DNA from: Flavobacterium sp.
GTDB taxonomy: Bacteria > Bacteroidota > Bacteroidia > Flavobacteriales > Flavobacteriaceae
Length of the DNA stretch: 64,000 bases
Assembly: GCF_029945805.1 (NCBI RefSeq)
Contig: NZ_JAQSDH010000022.1
Span: forward strand, 186,001 to 250,000
Direction of reading: 5' to 3'
Shown: positions 47,190 through 57,762 of the stretch, one piece after another
Numbering within the stretch: the stretch's first letter is position 1
How the letters are laid out: the number at the start of each line of letters is the position of its first letter
The notes under the pieces: model-generated
What the model saw: only the letters and a program-made list of their open reading frames with translations
Database searches by the model: none
What the model was told of the DNA's origin: nothing
Program-made: the position numbers and the translations under genes

Positions 47190-48527
47190 ATGAAAAAAAT
47201 CTTCAAAATTCTAGTTGCCCTTTTGCTTATTGCCTTTGTTTATTTAAGGATTGCCATTTATCCACAGCTTGATTTAATATCAGGATTTTCAGCTAAAAGT
47301 ATAGCTTCCGCTCATTTTATTGATGATCGAAATCTGAAAGCGATCCAACAAGGTGATAATGATATTCCAAAAATAGATTGGGCAACTAATGAAATCAATA
47401 ATGGAAGAAATTTTGTAACCTCATCCGTTCACGGATTGAAAGAACGCAAAGCAATTTACCGAGAAGGTTTGGGAGCAACTTTAATTAATGATGATTTTGA
47501 TGTAAACAAACCGTATGACATCCCGAAAAGAAAAAAAAGAAACACCAGACTGCCGTTTCCGTATGGAAATTTAGAACCAAAAGATACTTTTTTTGCCGAT
47601 ATTGATTATGATAAATTACAAAAAGCCTTAGACAACGCTTTTGACAAAAGAGGCGAAAAAAAGAAGAGAACGCGATCAGTTATTGTAGTTTACAAAGACA
47701 AAGTAATTGGCGAAAAATACGCTCGTGGTTTTTCTGAACGATCTAAAATTTTAGGTTGGTCGATGACTAAAAGTTTGACCGCAACTTATTTTGGAATTCT
47801 ACAAAAACAAGGTAAAATTGATATTATGGAACCTGCGCCAATTGGCGAGTGGAAGAATGATGAACGCTCTAAAATTACGATCAATGATTTACTTCACATG
47901 AATTCTGGTTTGGAATGGGATGAAGATTATGGTAAAATTTCCGATGCTACCAAAATGTTGTTTCAAGCTGAAGACATGACTAAATCACAAGTTGAAAAAA
48001 TCGCTAAATATAAACCAAATACGCATTGGAATTATTCGTCAGGCACAACCAATTTATTATCTGGAATTTTAAGAAAACAATTCAAAACACATCAGGAATA
48101 TTTAGATTTTTGGTACAATAGTTTATTCGATAAAATCGGAATGAATTCGGCTTTGGTTGAAACCGATATGGCAGGAAATTTTGTTGGTTCCTCTTATGGT
48201 TGGGCAACGACTAGAGATTGGGCGAAGTTTGGCTTGCTTTATTTACACAAAGGAAATTGGAATGGTGAACCGCTATTTGATGAAAGCTGGGCTCAATATG
48301 TTTCAACTCCAACTAACACTTCAAACGGAAGATATGGCGGACAATTTTGGTTGAATGCTGGCGGGTATTTTCCAGATGTTCCGAAAGATATGTTTTATGC
48401 TAGTGGTTTTCAAGGTCAAATGGTGGCGGTTTTCCCAACCCACGATTTGGTAATTGTACGAATGGGATTGAGCGAAGATTTTGATTTTAATGGATTTTTG
48501 AGTGGAGTTGTTGGGAGTTTAAAATAA
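47190..48527 (+). CDS. Serine hydrolase (beta-lactamase/penicillin-binding-protein-like)
   Basis: GWSMTKSLTATYFG (SxxK), WNYSSGTTNLLSG (YSS), DFxYASGFQGQ region. Confidence 0.9.
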   Translation: MKKIFKILVALLLIAFVYLRIAIYPQLDLISGFSAKSIASAHFIDDRNLKAIQQGDNDIPKIDWATNEINNGRNFVTSSVHGLKERKAIYREGLGATLINDDFDVNKPYDIPKRKKRNTRLPFPYGNLEPKDTFFADIDYDKLQKALDNAFDKRGEKKKRTRSVIVVYKDKVIGEKYARGFSERSKILGWSMTKSLTATYFGILQKQGKIDIMEPAPIGEWKNDERSKITINDLLHMNSGLEWDEDYGKISDATKMLFQAEDMTKSQVEKIAKYKPNTHWNYSSGTTNLLSGILRKQFKTHQEYLDFWYNSLFDKIGMNSALVETDMAGNFVGSSYGWATTRDWAKFGLLYLHKGNWNGEPLFDESWAQYVSTPTNTSNGRYGGQFWLNAGGYFPDVPKDMFYASGFQGQMVAVFPTHDLVIVRMGLSEDFDFNGFLSGVVGSLK

Positions 48528-48531
48528 AAAG

Positions 48532-49740
48532 TTATAGTTTCAATATTTCTATCCAACTTTCATAAAACTCAATATTCACAATATCATAACCAAAAGTTGT
48601 GATATCAATTTGTTTGAAATAAGCTTTTGTTTTTAAAACATCCTTTTTTAAATGATAATGAATGGCCAGAGATAGCAACAATAAATTGAATCTTCCTTTT
48701 TGAAAATAGTTTTTCACTGTTGGAAATTTCTCTATTGCAATGTGTTCTAAAAAATCGGTGGTTGCTTCTTTATCATAAATCCACAATAAGCGACTGGCAA
48801 TAACTGCAAAGTCAGCAATATCAAAAGGATTTTCTAGGCTGTTGAAATAGGCAGTAAGTTTTTTTGGGTTTTTATTTAAAATCAATTCCCAAACACCAAG
48901 ACGCGCTTTTAAAATAGGATGAATTTCAAAATCAGCAGTTTCTGCTTGTTTCAGAGCATTGCTATAATAGGTTTTCGCATTACTGATATTCTTTTCATTA
49001 TATGCTTTTTGGCACAATAATAAATTTTTGAATAATAATAAATTGGGTAACGTGTTATCTTCAATAACCGAAAACCATTCGCCTAAAAAAGAATCCAAAT
49101 AGGTTTCGTTTACATACGCTTGAAGCAAACATTTTTGCAAAACTAACGATGTAGCGATGTGTCTTTTTACAAAATCTATAATTTGTTTGTTGCCACTAAC
49201 CGATTGAAAATAGAGTGACTGAAAACCAATGGTAATGTGCTCATAAATGTGTTTATTATCTAAATCATAGTGATGAATAATTACTTTATCCAAAACCTCA
49301 AAATCATTTTTCTCAATAGCGACGTTAATACAATTTTGAAATTGATAGCCACCAATCCAAGTGTGAATAGGTAAATTGAGAATCGTTTCTAGCAGTACTA
49401 TTCGGTATTTTTCGGTATTGTTACAATACAACTGTAAGTTTTGATTGATGACATTCACATCAAAACTATGCACGTGTGTTTTAAAAACTTCCCAATTTTT
49501 GAACCCAACGGCAACCGACAATTGATTCAGAATAAACCGAGACGGTGCATTGGTATTGGTAACCAAATCAAACAACCGTCTTAAAGTAGAATAACTAATC
49601 TTGATGCCTTTTTGTTTGTCTATTAAAGCACACAGGTTTTGACAATCAAAAGCGTCTTTAATAACTACATCATAGGTTTCTTGCAGGTATTCTTTAATCC
49701 AGTTTTGTTCGTTGGAGGATATGATAATTGCTGCTGGCAT
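48532..49740 (-). CDS. Hypothetical protein with N-terminal HTH-like segment
   Basis: IKISYSTLRRLFDLVTNTNAPSRFILNQLSVAVGFKNWEVFK N-terminus, helical repeat-like remainder. Confidence 0.65.
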   Translation of the reverse strand: MPAAIIISSNEQNWIKEYLQETYDVVIKDAFDCQNLCALIDKQKGIKISYSTLRRLFDLVTNTNAPSRFILNQLSVAVGFKNWEVFKTHVHSFDVNVINQNLQLYCNNTEKYRIVLLETILNLPIHTWIGGYQFQNCINVAIEKNDFEVLDKVIIHHYDLDNKHIYEHITIGFQSLYFQSVSGNKQIIDFVKRHIATSLVLQKCLLQAYVNETYLDSFLGEWFSVIEDNTLPNLLLFKNLLLCQKAYNEKNISNAKTYYSNALKQAETADFEIHPILKARLGVWELILNKNPKKLTAYFNSLENPFDIADFAVIASRLLWIYDKEATTDFLEHIAIEKFPTVKNYFQKGRFNLLLLSLAIHYHLKKDVLKTKAYFKQIDITTFGYDIVNIEFYESWIEILKL

Positions 49741-49870
49741 CGCTTTAATTTTATCAAAAATACTAAAACCTTTTCATTTGAACTCGTTTGAACGCATTTG
49801 AACTTATTAAAATAATTTTTGGATTGTTTTAACTTTTAGATTTGTGGTGTAAAATTTAACAAATAACGTT

Positions 49871-50908
49871 ATGAAAAAAGAATTAAAATTATCTTTAATA
49901 TTATTATTGACAATTTCAATAAATACATATTCGCAGAGTATTTGGGATAAAGTAAAGAAAGAAACAAAAAAAGTAGATTCAAAGGTATTAGTTCAAGCTG
50001 GTGCTGAGGTTGTAAACCAAATAACAAAGAAATCAACTAAAAAATCAGATTTATTAAAAAAGGATGATAAAGTTTACTCTTGCAGTGAAATTTTTGGATT
50101 TGAAAATAATACTGTAATTGAAAAAATTGAATATTTTAAAGGTACTCTAATGGAGCAAGCAAATATAGTAGATAATATAAATTCTGAAATTAAAAACAAC
50201 AATAATTTTAATGGTCAAATTAAAATAAATGAAGAACTAAAATTAAAAATGAAAAATAATATTAGTAGCTATGTTCCTTTTCTTTCAATGACTGTTTCTG
50301 ATTTAGAACAAAAAAACAATCGAAGTAAATTATGTGAAATATATAATACTTACAAACAAAATGAAATAGAAGTTCAATTACTACTCTCAAATTTTTCTCA
50401 AATTTACCAAAACGAAGAATTAATCAAACATAATGAAGTTGTTTCAAATCTAAAAAAAGAAGAAAAAGAAAAAGAAAAAATCAAACAAAAAGAAATTGAA
50501 AAGATAAATCAAGAAAACATAGAAAGGGAAAAACATGTTAGAGAAAGGTGTGAATGGTCAAAAACCACAAAACCATTTAATTTACCATATCAAAGGAAAT
50601 TTACTACTTCCTATTATCAATGCAAAGAATGTAAAAAGAAACATGAAGTTACACAACTAAAAATTAGCAAATATCCTAATTACTCAAAAACAGATAGCCC
50701 AAGTTTTGCCGAAGAAAGTTTTACAATTATGTACCTGTTCGATGCAATGATAACCAATTTTTTGGCTAATGATAACTCAATTAAAAAATCAGTTTGTGAA
50801 GAAAGTAAGTCTGGTAAACATGAATGGGCTGAGATAAATACTAGTGATGAAATTCAAGATATGAATTATACAAATAAAGATGCAGCAACAGCTAATAAAT
50901 GTAATTAA
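49871..50908 (+). CDS. Secreted hypothetical protein with coiled coil and CxxC zinc-ribbon-like motif
   Basis: Signal peptide, KKEEKEKEKIKQKEIEKINQ, YYQCKECKKKHEV. Confidence 0.75.
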   Translation: MKKELKLSLILLLTISINTYSQSIWDKVKKETKKVDSKVLVQAGAEVVNQITKKSTKKSDLLKKDDKVYSCSEIFGFENNTVIEKIEYFKGTLMEQANIVDNINSEIKNNNNFNGQIKINEELKLKMKNNISSYVPFLSMTVSDLEQKNNRSKLCEIYNTYKQNEIEVQLLLSNFSQIYQNEELIKHNEVVSNLKKEEKEKEKIKQKEIEKINQENIEREKHVRERCEWSKTTKPFNLPYQRKFTTSYYQCKECKKKHEVTQLKISKYPNYSKTDSPSFAEESFTIMYLFDAMITNFLANDNSIKKSVCEESKSGKHEWAEINTSDEIQDMNYTNKDAATANKCN

Positions 50909-50938
50909 ATCTTAAGTAGACCAATTAATTTATAGGAA

Positions 50939-51472
50939 ATGAATACTTACAAAAAGATGAATAAATTAACATTCCTCCTTTTATTATCTATTAGTGCTCT
51001 AGCTCAAAATAAATTTACATTACAAGTAACTAAAAATGGATTAAGTTTAAATGAAAATTATAATGAAAAAGGAATTCAATTAGTAATTCCAGAGGATTCT
51101 AAATTTTACTGTTTTGGAGAAAAAGTCATTTTAGGAATAGTTGAACTTGACGATAGAGAAACATACGAAGTTAAAAAAAAGTTGCTGTATTTAAAATATA
51201 GAGATGAACTAGAAAAATCGTTCAAATTAAAAGGTAAAAGTGCTGCTGATACTTTTCTTTATTATGAAATTCACGATGAACCTGAATTAAAAAATTTTAG
51301 AGTAATTTATTTTTATTATGATAGTTACTTAATCAATTCTGGCTTTAATTGGTGGTCCTCAATCTATGACGGAATTCATAATATAGTAATTACAAAAGAT
51401 GCTATCGCAATTTATAATTTCTATATACAGGTTAAAAATGGAGAATTAATAAAAATTGCATTTAATCTTTAA
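50939..51472 (+). CDS. Secreted hypothetical protein
   Basis: 177-aa ORF, signal peptide (start may be internal MNKLTFLLL). Confidence 0.7.
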   Translation: MNTYKKMNKLTFLLLLSISALAQNKFTLQVTKNGLSLNENYNEKGIQLVIPEDSKFYCFGEKVILGIVELDDRETYEVKKKLLYLKYRDELEKSFKLKGKSAADTFLYYEIHDEPELKNFRVIYFYYDSYLINSGFNWWSSIYDGIHNIVITKDAIAIYNFYIQVKNGELIKIAFNL

Positions 51473-51484
51473 TTAATATTTATT

Positions 51485-52033
51485 ATGAAAAAAGTAATTT
51501 TGATAATATTAATATTATTTATTAATAGTTCATATTCACAAAACTATAATGATGGAAAGAATGTATACAGTCCCTGTAATTATTGTAAAGGTACTGGAGT
51601 AATAAAAATAGAAAAATGGGTTCCATGTTATAATTGCAAAAGTTTCAATCAAGAATTTAACGAAGCAATACAAGAGGCTGCAGTGTTAGCAGTTGTTGAA
51701 ACGGTTATTGGTAAAGATGTGCATACTTCTAAAGTTAATGACTACAAATGGTGTAATGTATGTGAAAATAAAAAAGGAAAATATGAAATTATAAAATACG
51801 AATGCAAAAGATGTGGTGGTCGTGGTAAAATTAAAAATTCCAACTTTACATCAAATCAAAATGAATCTATCAATGCTTCGGAACCAACGGACGTAAGAAA
51901 AAAGATATGGATTAAATTAAAATTGAAAGAAAGAGAGAAAAAAGAAGAGTATGATAAACGCCCTTTTAAACCAGGTTCGGAAGCTGAAAAGATCTATAAG
52001 GAAGGAAAACTTAAAGATAGGGGTAGCTTTTAA
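51485..52033 (+). CDS. Secreted protein with DnaJ-like CxxCxGxG zinc motifs
   Basis: CNYCKGTGVIK, CYNC, CNVCENKKG, CKRCGGRGKIK. Confidence 0.78.
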   Translation: MKKVILIILILFINSSYSQNYNDGKNVYSPCNYCKGTGVIKIEKWVPCYNCKSFNQEFNEAIQEAAVLAVVETVIGKDVHTSKVNDYKWCNVCENKKGKYEIIKYECKRCGGRGKIKNSNFTSNQNESINASEPTDVRKKIWIKLKLKEREKKEEYDKRPFKPGSEAEKIYKEGKLKDRGSF

Positions 52034-52094
52034 GAATTTAGAACTAGAATAAATTTTATAAAAAATAAATTTATAAATATTGAATTTGCAGAAA

Positions 52095-52427
52095 ATGGAT
52101 GACACCCGAGTTTATTACTTAAAAGGTGAAAATGGTAGAAAAATAGGACCATTAAAAGTTACTGATTTAGCTAAATACAATGTTTCTAGATATACATATA
52201 TTTGGCGGGAAGGTTTTAAAGATTATGTGCTTTTATCGGAACTCCCTGAAGCAGATGTCCTTTTAAGTAAAATACCTCCATCGGATAACATTAAAACAGA
52301 TTCAGGATGTGGTTTAGAAGTTGCGGGGTTAATATTAGGAATTGCTGCATCTTTTGTTGTTCCTTTTTTTTGGTTTTTTGTTGTCTGTTTGGTTATTTAT
52401 ATAATTGGTAAATTATTTAAGAATTGA
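52095..52427 (+). CDS. GYF_2-domain membrane protein
   Basis: VYYLKGENGRKIGPLKVTDLAKYNVSRYTYIWREGFKDY; C-terminal TM helices. Confidence 0.8.
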   Translation: MDDTRVYYLKGENGRKIGPLKVTDLAKYNVSRYTYIWREGFKDYVLLSELPEADVLLSKIPPSDNIKTDSGCGLEVAGLILGIAASFVVPFFWFFVVCLVIYIIGKLFKN

Positions 52428-52609
52428 TTATTTAAATTTTTATTCTACTAAAATTTGCTTAATAAATAATTGCAGTTATAGCAATTTAATTGTAAAAATG
52501 ATTTTGTATCAAATTCATTAAATGTAAGAAACAAAAACCAATAAACTAGAAATCATCTACATTTAAAACCATGAAAAAGATAATTTTATAGTAAAATAGC
52601 TTAATTATT

Positions 52610-52649
52610 AAAAACCCTTTTCAGATTTCAAATGCTGAAAAGGTTTTTA
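52610..52649. terminator. Rho-independent terminator
   Basis: AAACCCTTTTCAG-atttcaaatg-CTGAAAAGGTTTTT. Confidence 0.85.
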
Positions 52650-52666
52650 TTTTAAATCCGTATATT

Positions 52667-53983
52667 CTACAAATCAAACCCTAAATTAACGCCCAGTTTC
52701 ACAGCAATAATTTTGGTGATTCGTTGTTTTAATTCGGGGATTTTAATGCTTTCGATGACTTCATTTGAAAAAGCATACATCAACAATGCTTTGGCTTCTT
52801 TCTTCGGAATTCCACGTTGTTGCATGTAGAACATAGCATTTTCGTCTAGTTGACCGATGGTGCATCCGTGTGAACATTTTACATCGTCAGCAAAAATTTC
52901 CAATTGCGGTTTTGCGTTGATTGTGGCTTTATCGCCCAATAAAATATTGTTGTTTTGCTGAAAAGCATCGGTTTTCTGAGCTTCTCTTTCTACATAAATT
53001 TTTCCATTGAAAACTCCGGTAGAACTATCGCCTAAAATGGTTTTATAATTCTGATGACTTTCACAGTTTGGGGTGGCATGCTGCACTAAAGTGTGATGAT
53101 CAACGTGCTGCTTATCGCCAATAATCGTAATACCTTTTAAAGTGGAATCGATTCTTTCGCCAAAATGGTAGAAATTCAAGTTGTTTCTGGTAATGTTTCC
53201 ACCAAAAGAAAAGGTATGAACTGCAACTCTACTTTCTTGTTTTTGAGAAATATAAGTATTGTCAATCAGGTTCGCCGATTGCAAATCGTTTTGAATTTTA
53301 TAGTAATCAACGATAGCGCGTTTTTTTGCAAAAATCTCGGTTACTGAATTCGTCAGTACTGGATTTTCATTTAACGATTGATGTCTTTCGATAATTTGGA
53401 CATGCGCATTTTCTCCAACAATGACCAAGTTTCTTGGCTGAACCATCAATGCATCTTCAATTCCAGTTGAAAAATAGATTATTTCAATTGGCTTCTCAAC
53501 CACTTTACTTTTCGGGATATTGATATACGCTCCTTCATTGGCAAAAGCCGTATTCAAAGTCGTTAAACTTTCCTCTTTGCTGGCGATTTTATTGAAATAT
53601 TCATCAATTATCATCTTGTATTTTGGCTTATTCAATGCCGATGACATTAAGCAAACATCAATTCCGTCATGCGTCGTTGCTGATAAAAATGAACTGAATT
53701 TTCCATCTACAAAAATGACTTTGTGTGTGTCAATTTCGTGCATGAAATATTTCTTTACATCTTTAAATTCAATCGAATTTTCATGTTTTGGAAATACCGA
53801 ATAATCATTTTTCAGAATTGAATTCAGCGATGTATATTTCCAAGCTTCCTCTTTTTTAGTTGGGAAACCTTTATTTTCAAAGTTTTTTATAGCCGAAGTT
53901 CGAACGTCATGCAACGCATTGTGCACATCGATGCTTTCTTCAAACGCCATAAAAGACGAGATTAATTTATCTTTTAATTCCAT
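52667..53983 (-). CDS. sufD: Fe-S cluster assembly protein SufD
   Basis: GDKATINAKPQLEIFADDVKCSHGCTIGQLDENAMFYMQQRGI. Confidence 0.95.
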   Translation of the reverse strand: MELKDKLISSFMAFEESIDVHNALHDVRTSAIKNFENKGFPTKKEEAWKYTSLNSILKNDYSVFPKHENSIEFKDVKKYFMHEIDTHKVIFVDGKFSSFLSATTHDGIDVCLMSSALNKPKYKMIIDEYFNKIASKEESLTTLNTAFANEGAYINIPKSKVVEKPIEIIYFSTGIEDALMVQPRNLVIVGENAHVQIIERHQSLNENPVLTNSVTEIFAKKRAIVDYYKIQNDLQSANLIDNTYISQKQESRVAVHTFSFGGNITRNNLNFYHFGERIDSTLKGITIIGDKQHVDHHTLVQHATPNCESHQNYKTILGDSSTGVFNGKIYVEREAQKTDAFQQNNNILLGDKATINAKPQLEIFADDVKCSHGCTIGQLDENAMFYMQQRGIPKKEAKALLMYAFSNEVIESIKIPELKQRITKIIAVKLGVNLGFDL

Positions 53984-54020
53984 GATTTTTATTTACTGTA
54001 AACAATAAATGATTTTATTG

Positions 54021-54081
54021 GAACCATTAAGAAATTAAGTTTCATTAAACTTTCTTAATTCTCTTAATTTCTTAATGGTTC
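54021..54081. repeat. Perfect 19-bp inverted repeat (GAACCATTAAGAAATTAAG)
   Basis: 54021-54039 and 54063-54081 are exact reverse complements, 23-nt spacer also ATTAA-rich. Confidence 0.92.
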
Positions 54082-54090
54082 AAAATATTT

Positions 54091-54843
54091 TTAAACTTCC
54101 ATTTCCGCTTTAATCCAGTCGTATCCTTTTTCTTCTAGTTCGTAAGCGAGTTCTTTTCCGCCTGATTTTACGATTTTTCCATCCATTAAAACGTGAACGA
54201 AATCTGGAATAATATAATCCAATAATCGTTGGTAATGCGTGATTACGACAACGGCATTGTCTTTACTTTTCAATTTGTTTACACCATTGGCAACAATTCG
54301 CAACGCATCAATATCCAAACCTGAATCCGTTTCGTCAAGGATGGCCAGTTTTGGTTCCAACATCGCCATTTGAAAAATCTCATTACGTTTCTTTTCACCT
54401 CCCGAAAAACCTTCGTTTAATGAACGTGACAAGAACTTTCTATCGATTTCTAATAGTTCCGATTTTTCACGAATTAGTTTCAGCATTTCGTTCGCTGGCA
54501 TTTCTGCTTTTCCGTTGGCTTTTCTGCTTTCGTTGATGGCAGTTTTCATGAAGTTCGTTACCGAAACTCCCGGAATTTCTACTGGATATTGGAACGAAAG
54601 AAAAACACCTTTATGCGCTCTTTCTTCCGGAGCTAATTCTGCAATATTTTCGCCTTCCAAAAGGATTTCACCTTCTGAAACTTCGTATTTTTCATTCCCA
54701 GCAATGATGGATGCTAACGTACTTTTTCCGGCACCGTTTGGCCCCATAATCGCGTGAACTTCCCCAGCGTTTACGGTTAGATTGATTCCTTTTAATATTT
54801 CTTTGTCTTCTACTGAAGCGTGTAAATTTTTTATGCTTAGCAT
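54091..54843 (-). CDS. sufC: Fe-S cluster assembly ATPase SufC
   Basis: [55 protein letters not shown]. Confidence 0.96.
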   Translation of the reverse strand: MLSIKNLHASVEDKEILKGINLTVNAGEVHAIMGPNGAGKSTLASIIAGNEKYEVSEGEILLEGENIAELAPEERAHKGVFLSFQYPVEIPGVSVTNFMKTAINESRKANGKAEMPANEMLKLIREKSELLEIDRKFLSRSLNEGFSGGEKKRNEIFQMAMLEPKLAILDETDSGLDIDALRIVANGVNKLKSKDNAVVVITHYQRLLDYIIPDFVHVLMDGKIVKSGGKELAYELEEKGYDWIKAEMEV

Positions 54844-54856
54844 TTTATTTTTATTT

Positions 54857-54888
54857 TAAACCATTTAAGGCATGTAAGTTCATATAAG
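54857..54888. repeat. Solo copy of the AACCATTTAAGGCATATAAG repeat
   Basis: TAAACCATTTAAGGCATGTAAGTTCATATAAG, 28/32 identical by eye to 44451-44482. Confidence 0.8.
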
Positions 54889-54891
54889 TAT

Positions 54892-56340
54892 TTATCCGAC
54901 AGATCCTTCTAACGAAATCTCCAATAATTTTTGTGCTTCAACAGCAAATTCCATTGGTAATTTATTCAATACATCTTTACTGAAACCGTTTACGATTAGC
55001 GCTATTGCTTTTTCGGTTGGGATTCCACGCTGATTGCAATAGAAAACTTGGTCTTCACCGATTTTTGAAGTTGTGGCTTCGTGTTCGATTATCGCGGATG
55101 AATTTTTGCTTTCGATGTAGGGAAAAGTATGCGCTCCACAATTATTTCCCATCAATAATGAATCGCATTGCGAAAAGTTACGCGCATTGTCTGCACGAGC
55201 ACTTATCTGAACCAAACCTCTATAACTGTTTTGAGATTTTCCGGCTGAAATTCCTTTGGAAATGATTGTTGATTTGGTATTTTTTCCCAAATGTATCATC
55301 TTCGTTCCCGTATCAGCTTGTTGGTAATTATTGGTAACTGCAATCGAGTAAAATTCACCAATTGAATTATCGCCTTTCAAAATTACCGAAGGATATTTCC
55401 ATGTAATTGCAGAACCCGTTTCCACTTGAGTCCAAGAAATTTTTGCGTTTTTCTCACACAAACCTCTTTTGGTTACAAAATTATAAACGCCGCCTTTTCC
55501 CTCTTTATTTCCAGGATACCAGTTTTGAACGGTTGAATATTTGATTTCGGCATTATCCAAGGCAATCAGTTCAACAACTGCCGCGTGCAATTGGTTTTCG
55601 TCCCGACTAGGTGCGGTACAACCTTCCAAATACGAGACATAACTTCCTTCATCGGCAATTAAAAGGGTTCTTTCAAATTGTCCTGTTCCGGCTTGATTGA
55701 TTCGGAAATAGGTAGAAAGTTCCATTGGGCAACGAACGCCTTTTGGAATATAACAGAAACTTCCGTCTGAAAAAACGGCTGAATTCAGTGCGGCATAAAA
55801 ATTATCTTTCTGCGGAACGATGGTCCCCAAATATTTTTTTACCAATTCGGGGTGTTCTTTGATGGCTTCCGAAATAGGACAGAAAATAATGCCCTTTTCA
55901 CTTAATGTTTTCTTGAATGTTGTAGCTACAGAAACCGAATCTACCACAATATCCATAGCGATATTGTTCATCTTTTTCTGTTCGTCAATGGAGATTCCAA
56001 GTTTTTTGTACATTTCCAAAAGTTCAGAATCTACATCATCCAATGTTTTGTTTGGATCGACTTGTTTTGGAGCCGAATAATAAGATATCGCCTGAAAATC
56101 GGGTTTTTCGTAATTCACATTCGCCCAATTAGGTTCAGTCATATCTTGCCAAGCGCGAAATGCTTCAATACGCCAATCCGTCATCCATTGTGGTTCCTCT
56201 TTTTTTAAAGAAATTGCCCGAACAATGTCTTCGTTTAAACCAATTGGAAACGTATCCGATTCTATATCTGTATAAAATCCATACTCGTATTCTTTGCTTT
56301 CGAGTTCAACTTTTAAATCGTCCTCCGTATATTTTGCCAT
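54892..56340 (-). CDS. sufB: Fe-S cluster assembly protein SufB
   Basis: [45 protein letters not shown]; start at MAKYTEDDL preferred. Confidence 0.96.
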   Translation of the reverse strand: MAKYTEDDLKVELESKEYEYGFYTDIESDTFPIGLNEDIVRAISLKKEEPQWMTDWRIEAFRAWQDMTEPNWANVNYEKPDFQAISYYSAPKQVDPNKTLDDVDSELLEMYKKLGISIDEQKKMNNIAMDIVVDSVSVATTFKKTLSEKGIIFCPISEAIKEHPELVKKYLGTIVPQKDNFYAALNSAVFSDGSFCYIPKGVRCPMELSTYFRINQAGTGQFERTLLIADEGSYVSYLEGCTAPSRDENQLHAAVVELIALDNAEIKYSTVQNWYPGNKEGKGGVYNFVTKRGLCEKNAKISWTQVETGSAITWKYPSVILKGDNSIGEFYSIAVTNNYQQADTGTKMIHLGKNTKSTIISKGISAGKSQNSYRGLVQISARADNARNFSQCDSLLMGNNCGAHTFPYIESKNSSAIIEHEATTSKIGEDQVFYCNQRGIPTEKAIALIVNGFSKDVLNKLPMEFAVEAQKLLEISLEGSVG

Positions 56341-56353
56341 TTTGTTTGGTTTT

Positions 56354-56683
56354 TTATAGTGAAAACGATTCTCCGCATCCACAAGTTCTGCTCGCATTCG
56401 GATTATTGAATACAAACCCTTTTCCGTTTAATCCGCCAGAAAATTCTAAAACCGTTCCTGCTAAATACAAAAACGACTTTTTCTCCACGGCAATTTTAAC
56501 GTGATTATCTTCAAAAACTTTATCGTTTTCGCCAAGTTCTTTATCAAATTTCAGTTCATACGACAAACCCGAGCAACCACCACTCTTTACGCCTACTCGA
56601 ACGTAATCAATAGCGGCATCAAAACCGTCTTCCTGCATCATCGAAACGATTTTTTTACTAGCGCCATCTGATACTTTTATCAT
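56354..56683 (-). CDS. HesB/IscA (SufA-type) Fe-S assembly accessory protein
   Basis: [19 protein letters not shown]...[14 protein letters not shown]. Confidence 0.94.
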   Translation of the reverse strand: MIKVSDGASKKIVSMMQEDGFDAAIDYVRVGVKSGGCSGLSYELKFDKELGENDKVFEDNHVKIAVEKKSFLYLAGTVLEFSGGLNGKGFVFNNPNASRTCGCGESFSL

Positions 56684-56813
56684 AACTCTCTAATTTTGTT
56701 ATTTTGATTTTGTCTAAATTAAGCGCAAAGTTACTACAATTATCCTTTTTTTCAAGAATCTATAACATTATTATAACGTATGTAGGAATAGAAAAAAATG
56801 ATTTTTAATTCTT

Positions 56814-56821
56814 TAAATTTG
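56814..56821 (+). promoter_or_regulatory. Putative -7 element TAAATTTG
   Basis: TAnnTTTG match upstream of 56837. Confidence 0.4.
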
Positions 56822-56836
56822 CAAAAACAGTACACT

Positions 56837-57697
56837 ATGAAAATATATCCGATTGAAGCAGGAAACTTTAAACTCGACGGGGGCGCTATGTTTGGTGTGG
56901 TGCCAAAAACCATTTGGAACAAAACCAATCCTGCAGACGAAAATAATTTAATTGATATTGCAGCGAGATGCATGTTAATTCAAGATGGAAACCGGTTGGT
57001 TTTAATTGACAACGGAATGGGAAACAAACAATCGGATAAGTTCTTTGGTTATTATTCGCTTTGGGGCACTCATTCTCTAGACAGTTCGTTAGCGAAATAT
57101 GGATTTCACCGTGATGATGTTACCGATGTTTTTCTGACCCATTTGCATTTTGACCATTGTGGCGGAAGCGTGAATTGGAATAAAGATAAAACCGGTTATG
57201 AAGTGGCGTTTAAAAATGCTAAGTTTTGGTCGAATGACAACCATTGGGAATGGGCAACCAAACCAAATCAGAGAGAGAAAGCTTCGTTCCTTTCGGAAAA
57301 TATTTTACCAATTAAGGAAAGTGGGCAATTGAATTTTATTAAAAGACCAGATGGTGATTTTGGAATTTCAGAAGAATTCGGTTTCGGCATTTTTTATGTG
57401 GACGGTCATACCGAAAAAATGATGATTCCGCACATTCAATACCAAGGAAAAACAATAGTTTTTTGTGCCGATTTGATTCCAACTGCTGGACATTTACCTT
57501 TGCCTTATGTGATGGGTTACGATACTCGGCCACTTTTAACCATGCCCGAAAAATCGAAGTTTCTTCAATCAGCTGCGGAAAACAATTACTATTTATGGCT
57601 CGAGCATGATGCACACAATCAAATTATAACCGTTGAAAACACCGAAAAAGGCATCCGATTAAAAGAAGTTTTTAGCTGTGAAGATATCTTAACATAG
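56837..57697 (+). CDS. MBL-fold metallohydrolase
   Basis: FLTHLHFDHCGG, IVFCADLIPTAGH; start at MKIYPIEAGNF preferred. Confidence 0.92.
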   Translation: MKIYPIEAGNFKLDGGAMFGVVPKTIWNKTNPADENNLIDIAARCMLIQDGNRLVLIDNGMGNKQSDKFFGYYSLWGTHSLDSSLAKYGFHRDDVTDVFLTHLHFDHCGGSVNWNKDKTGYEVAFKNAKFWSNDNHWEWATKPNQREKASFLSENILPIKESGQLNFIKRPDGDFGISEEFGFGIFYVDGHTEKMMIPHIQYQGKTIVFCADLIPTAGHLPLPYVMGYDTRPLLTMPEKSKFLQSAAENNYYLWLEHDAHNQIITVENTEKGIRLKEVFSCEDILT

Positions 57698-57762
57698 TGT
57701 TAATCATTATAAAGGTCAAGTAAAACATTTTAAATTTACGCCAATTTAGAAATCAATCTACT

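Noticed and set aside
54515-54757. Plus-strand ORF antisense to sufC
   Set aside because: Shadow of the conserved ATPase frame.
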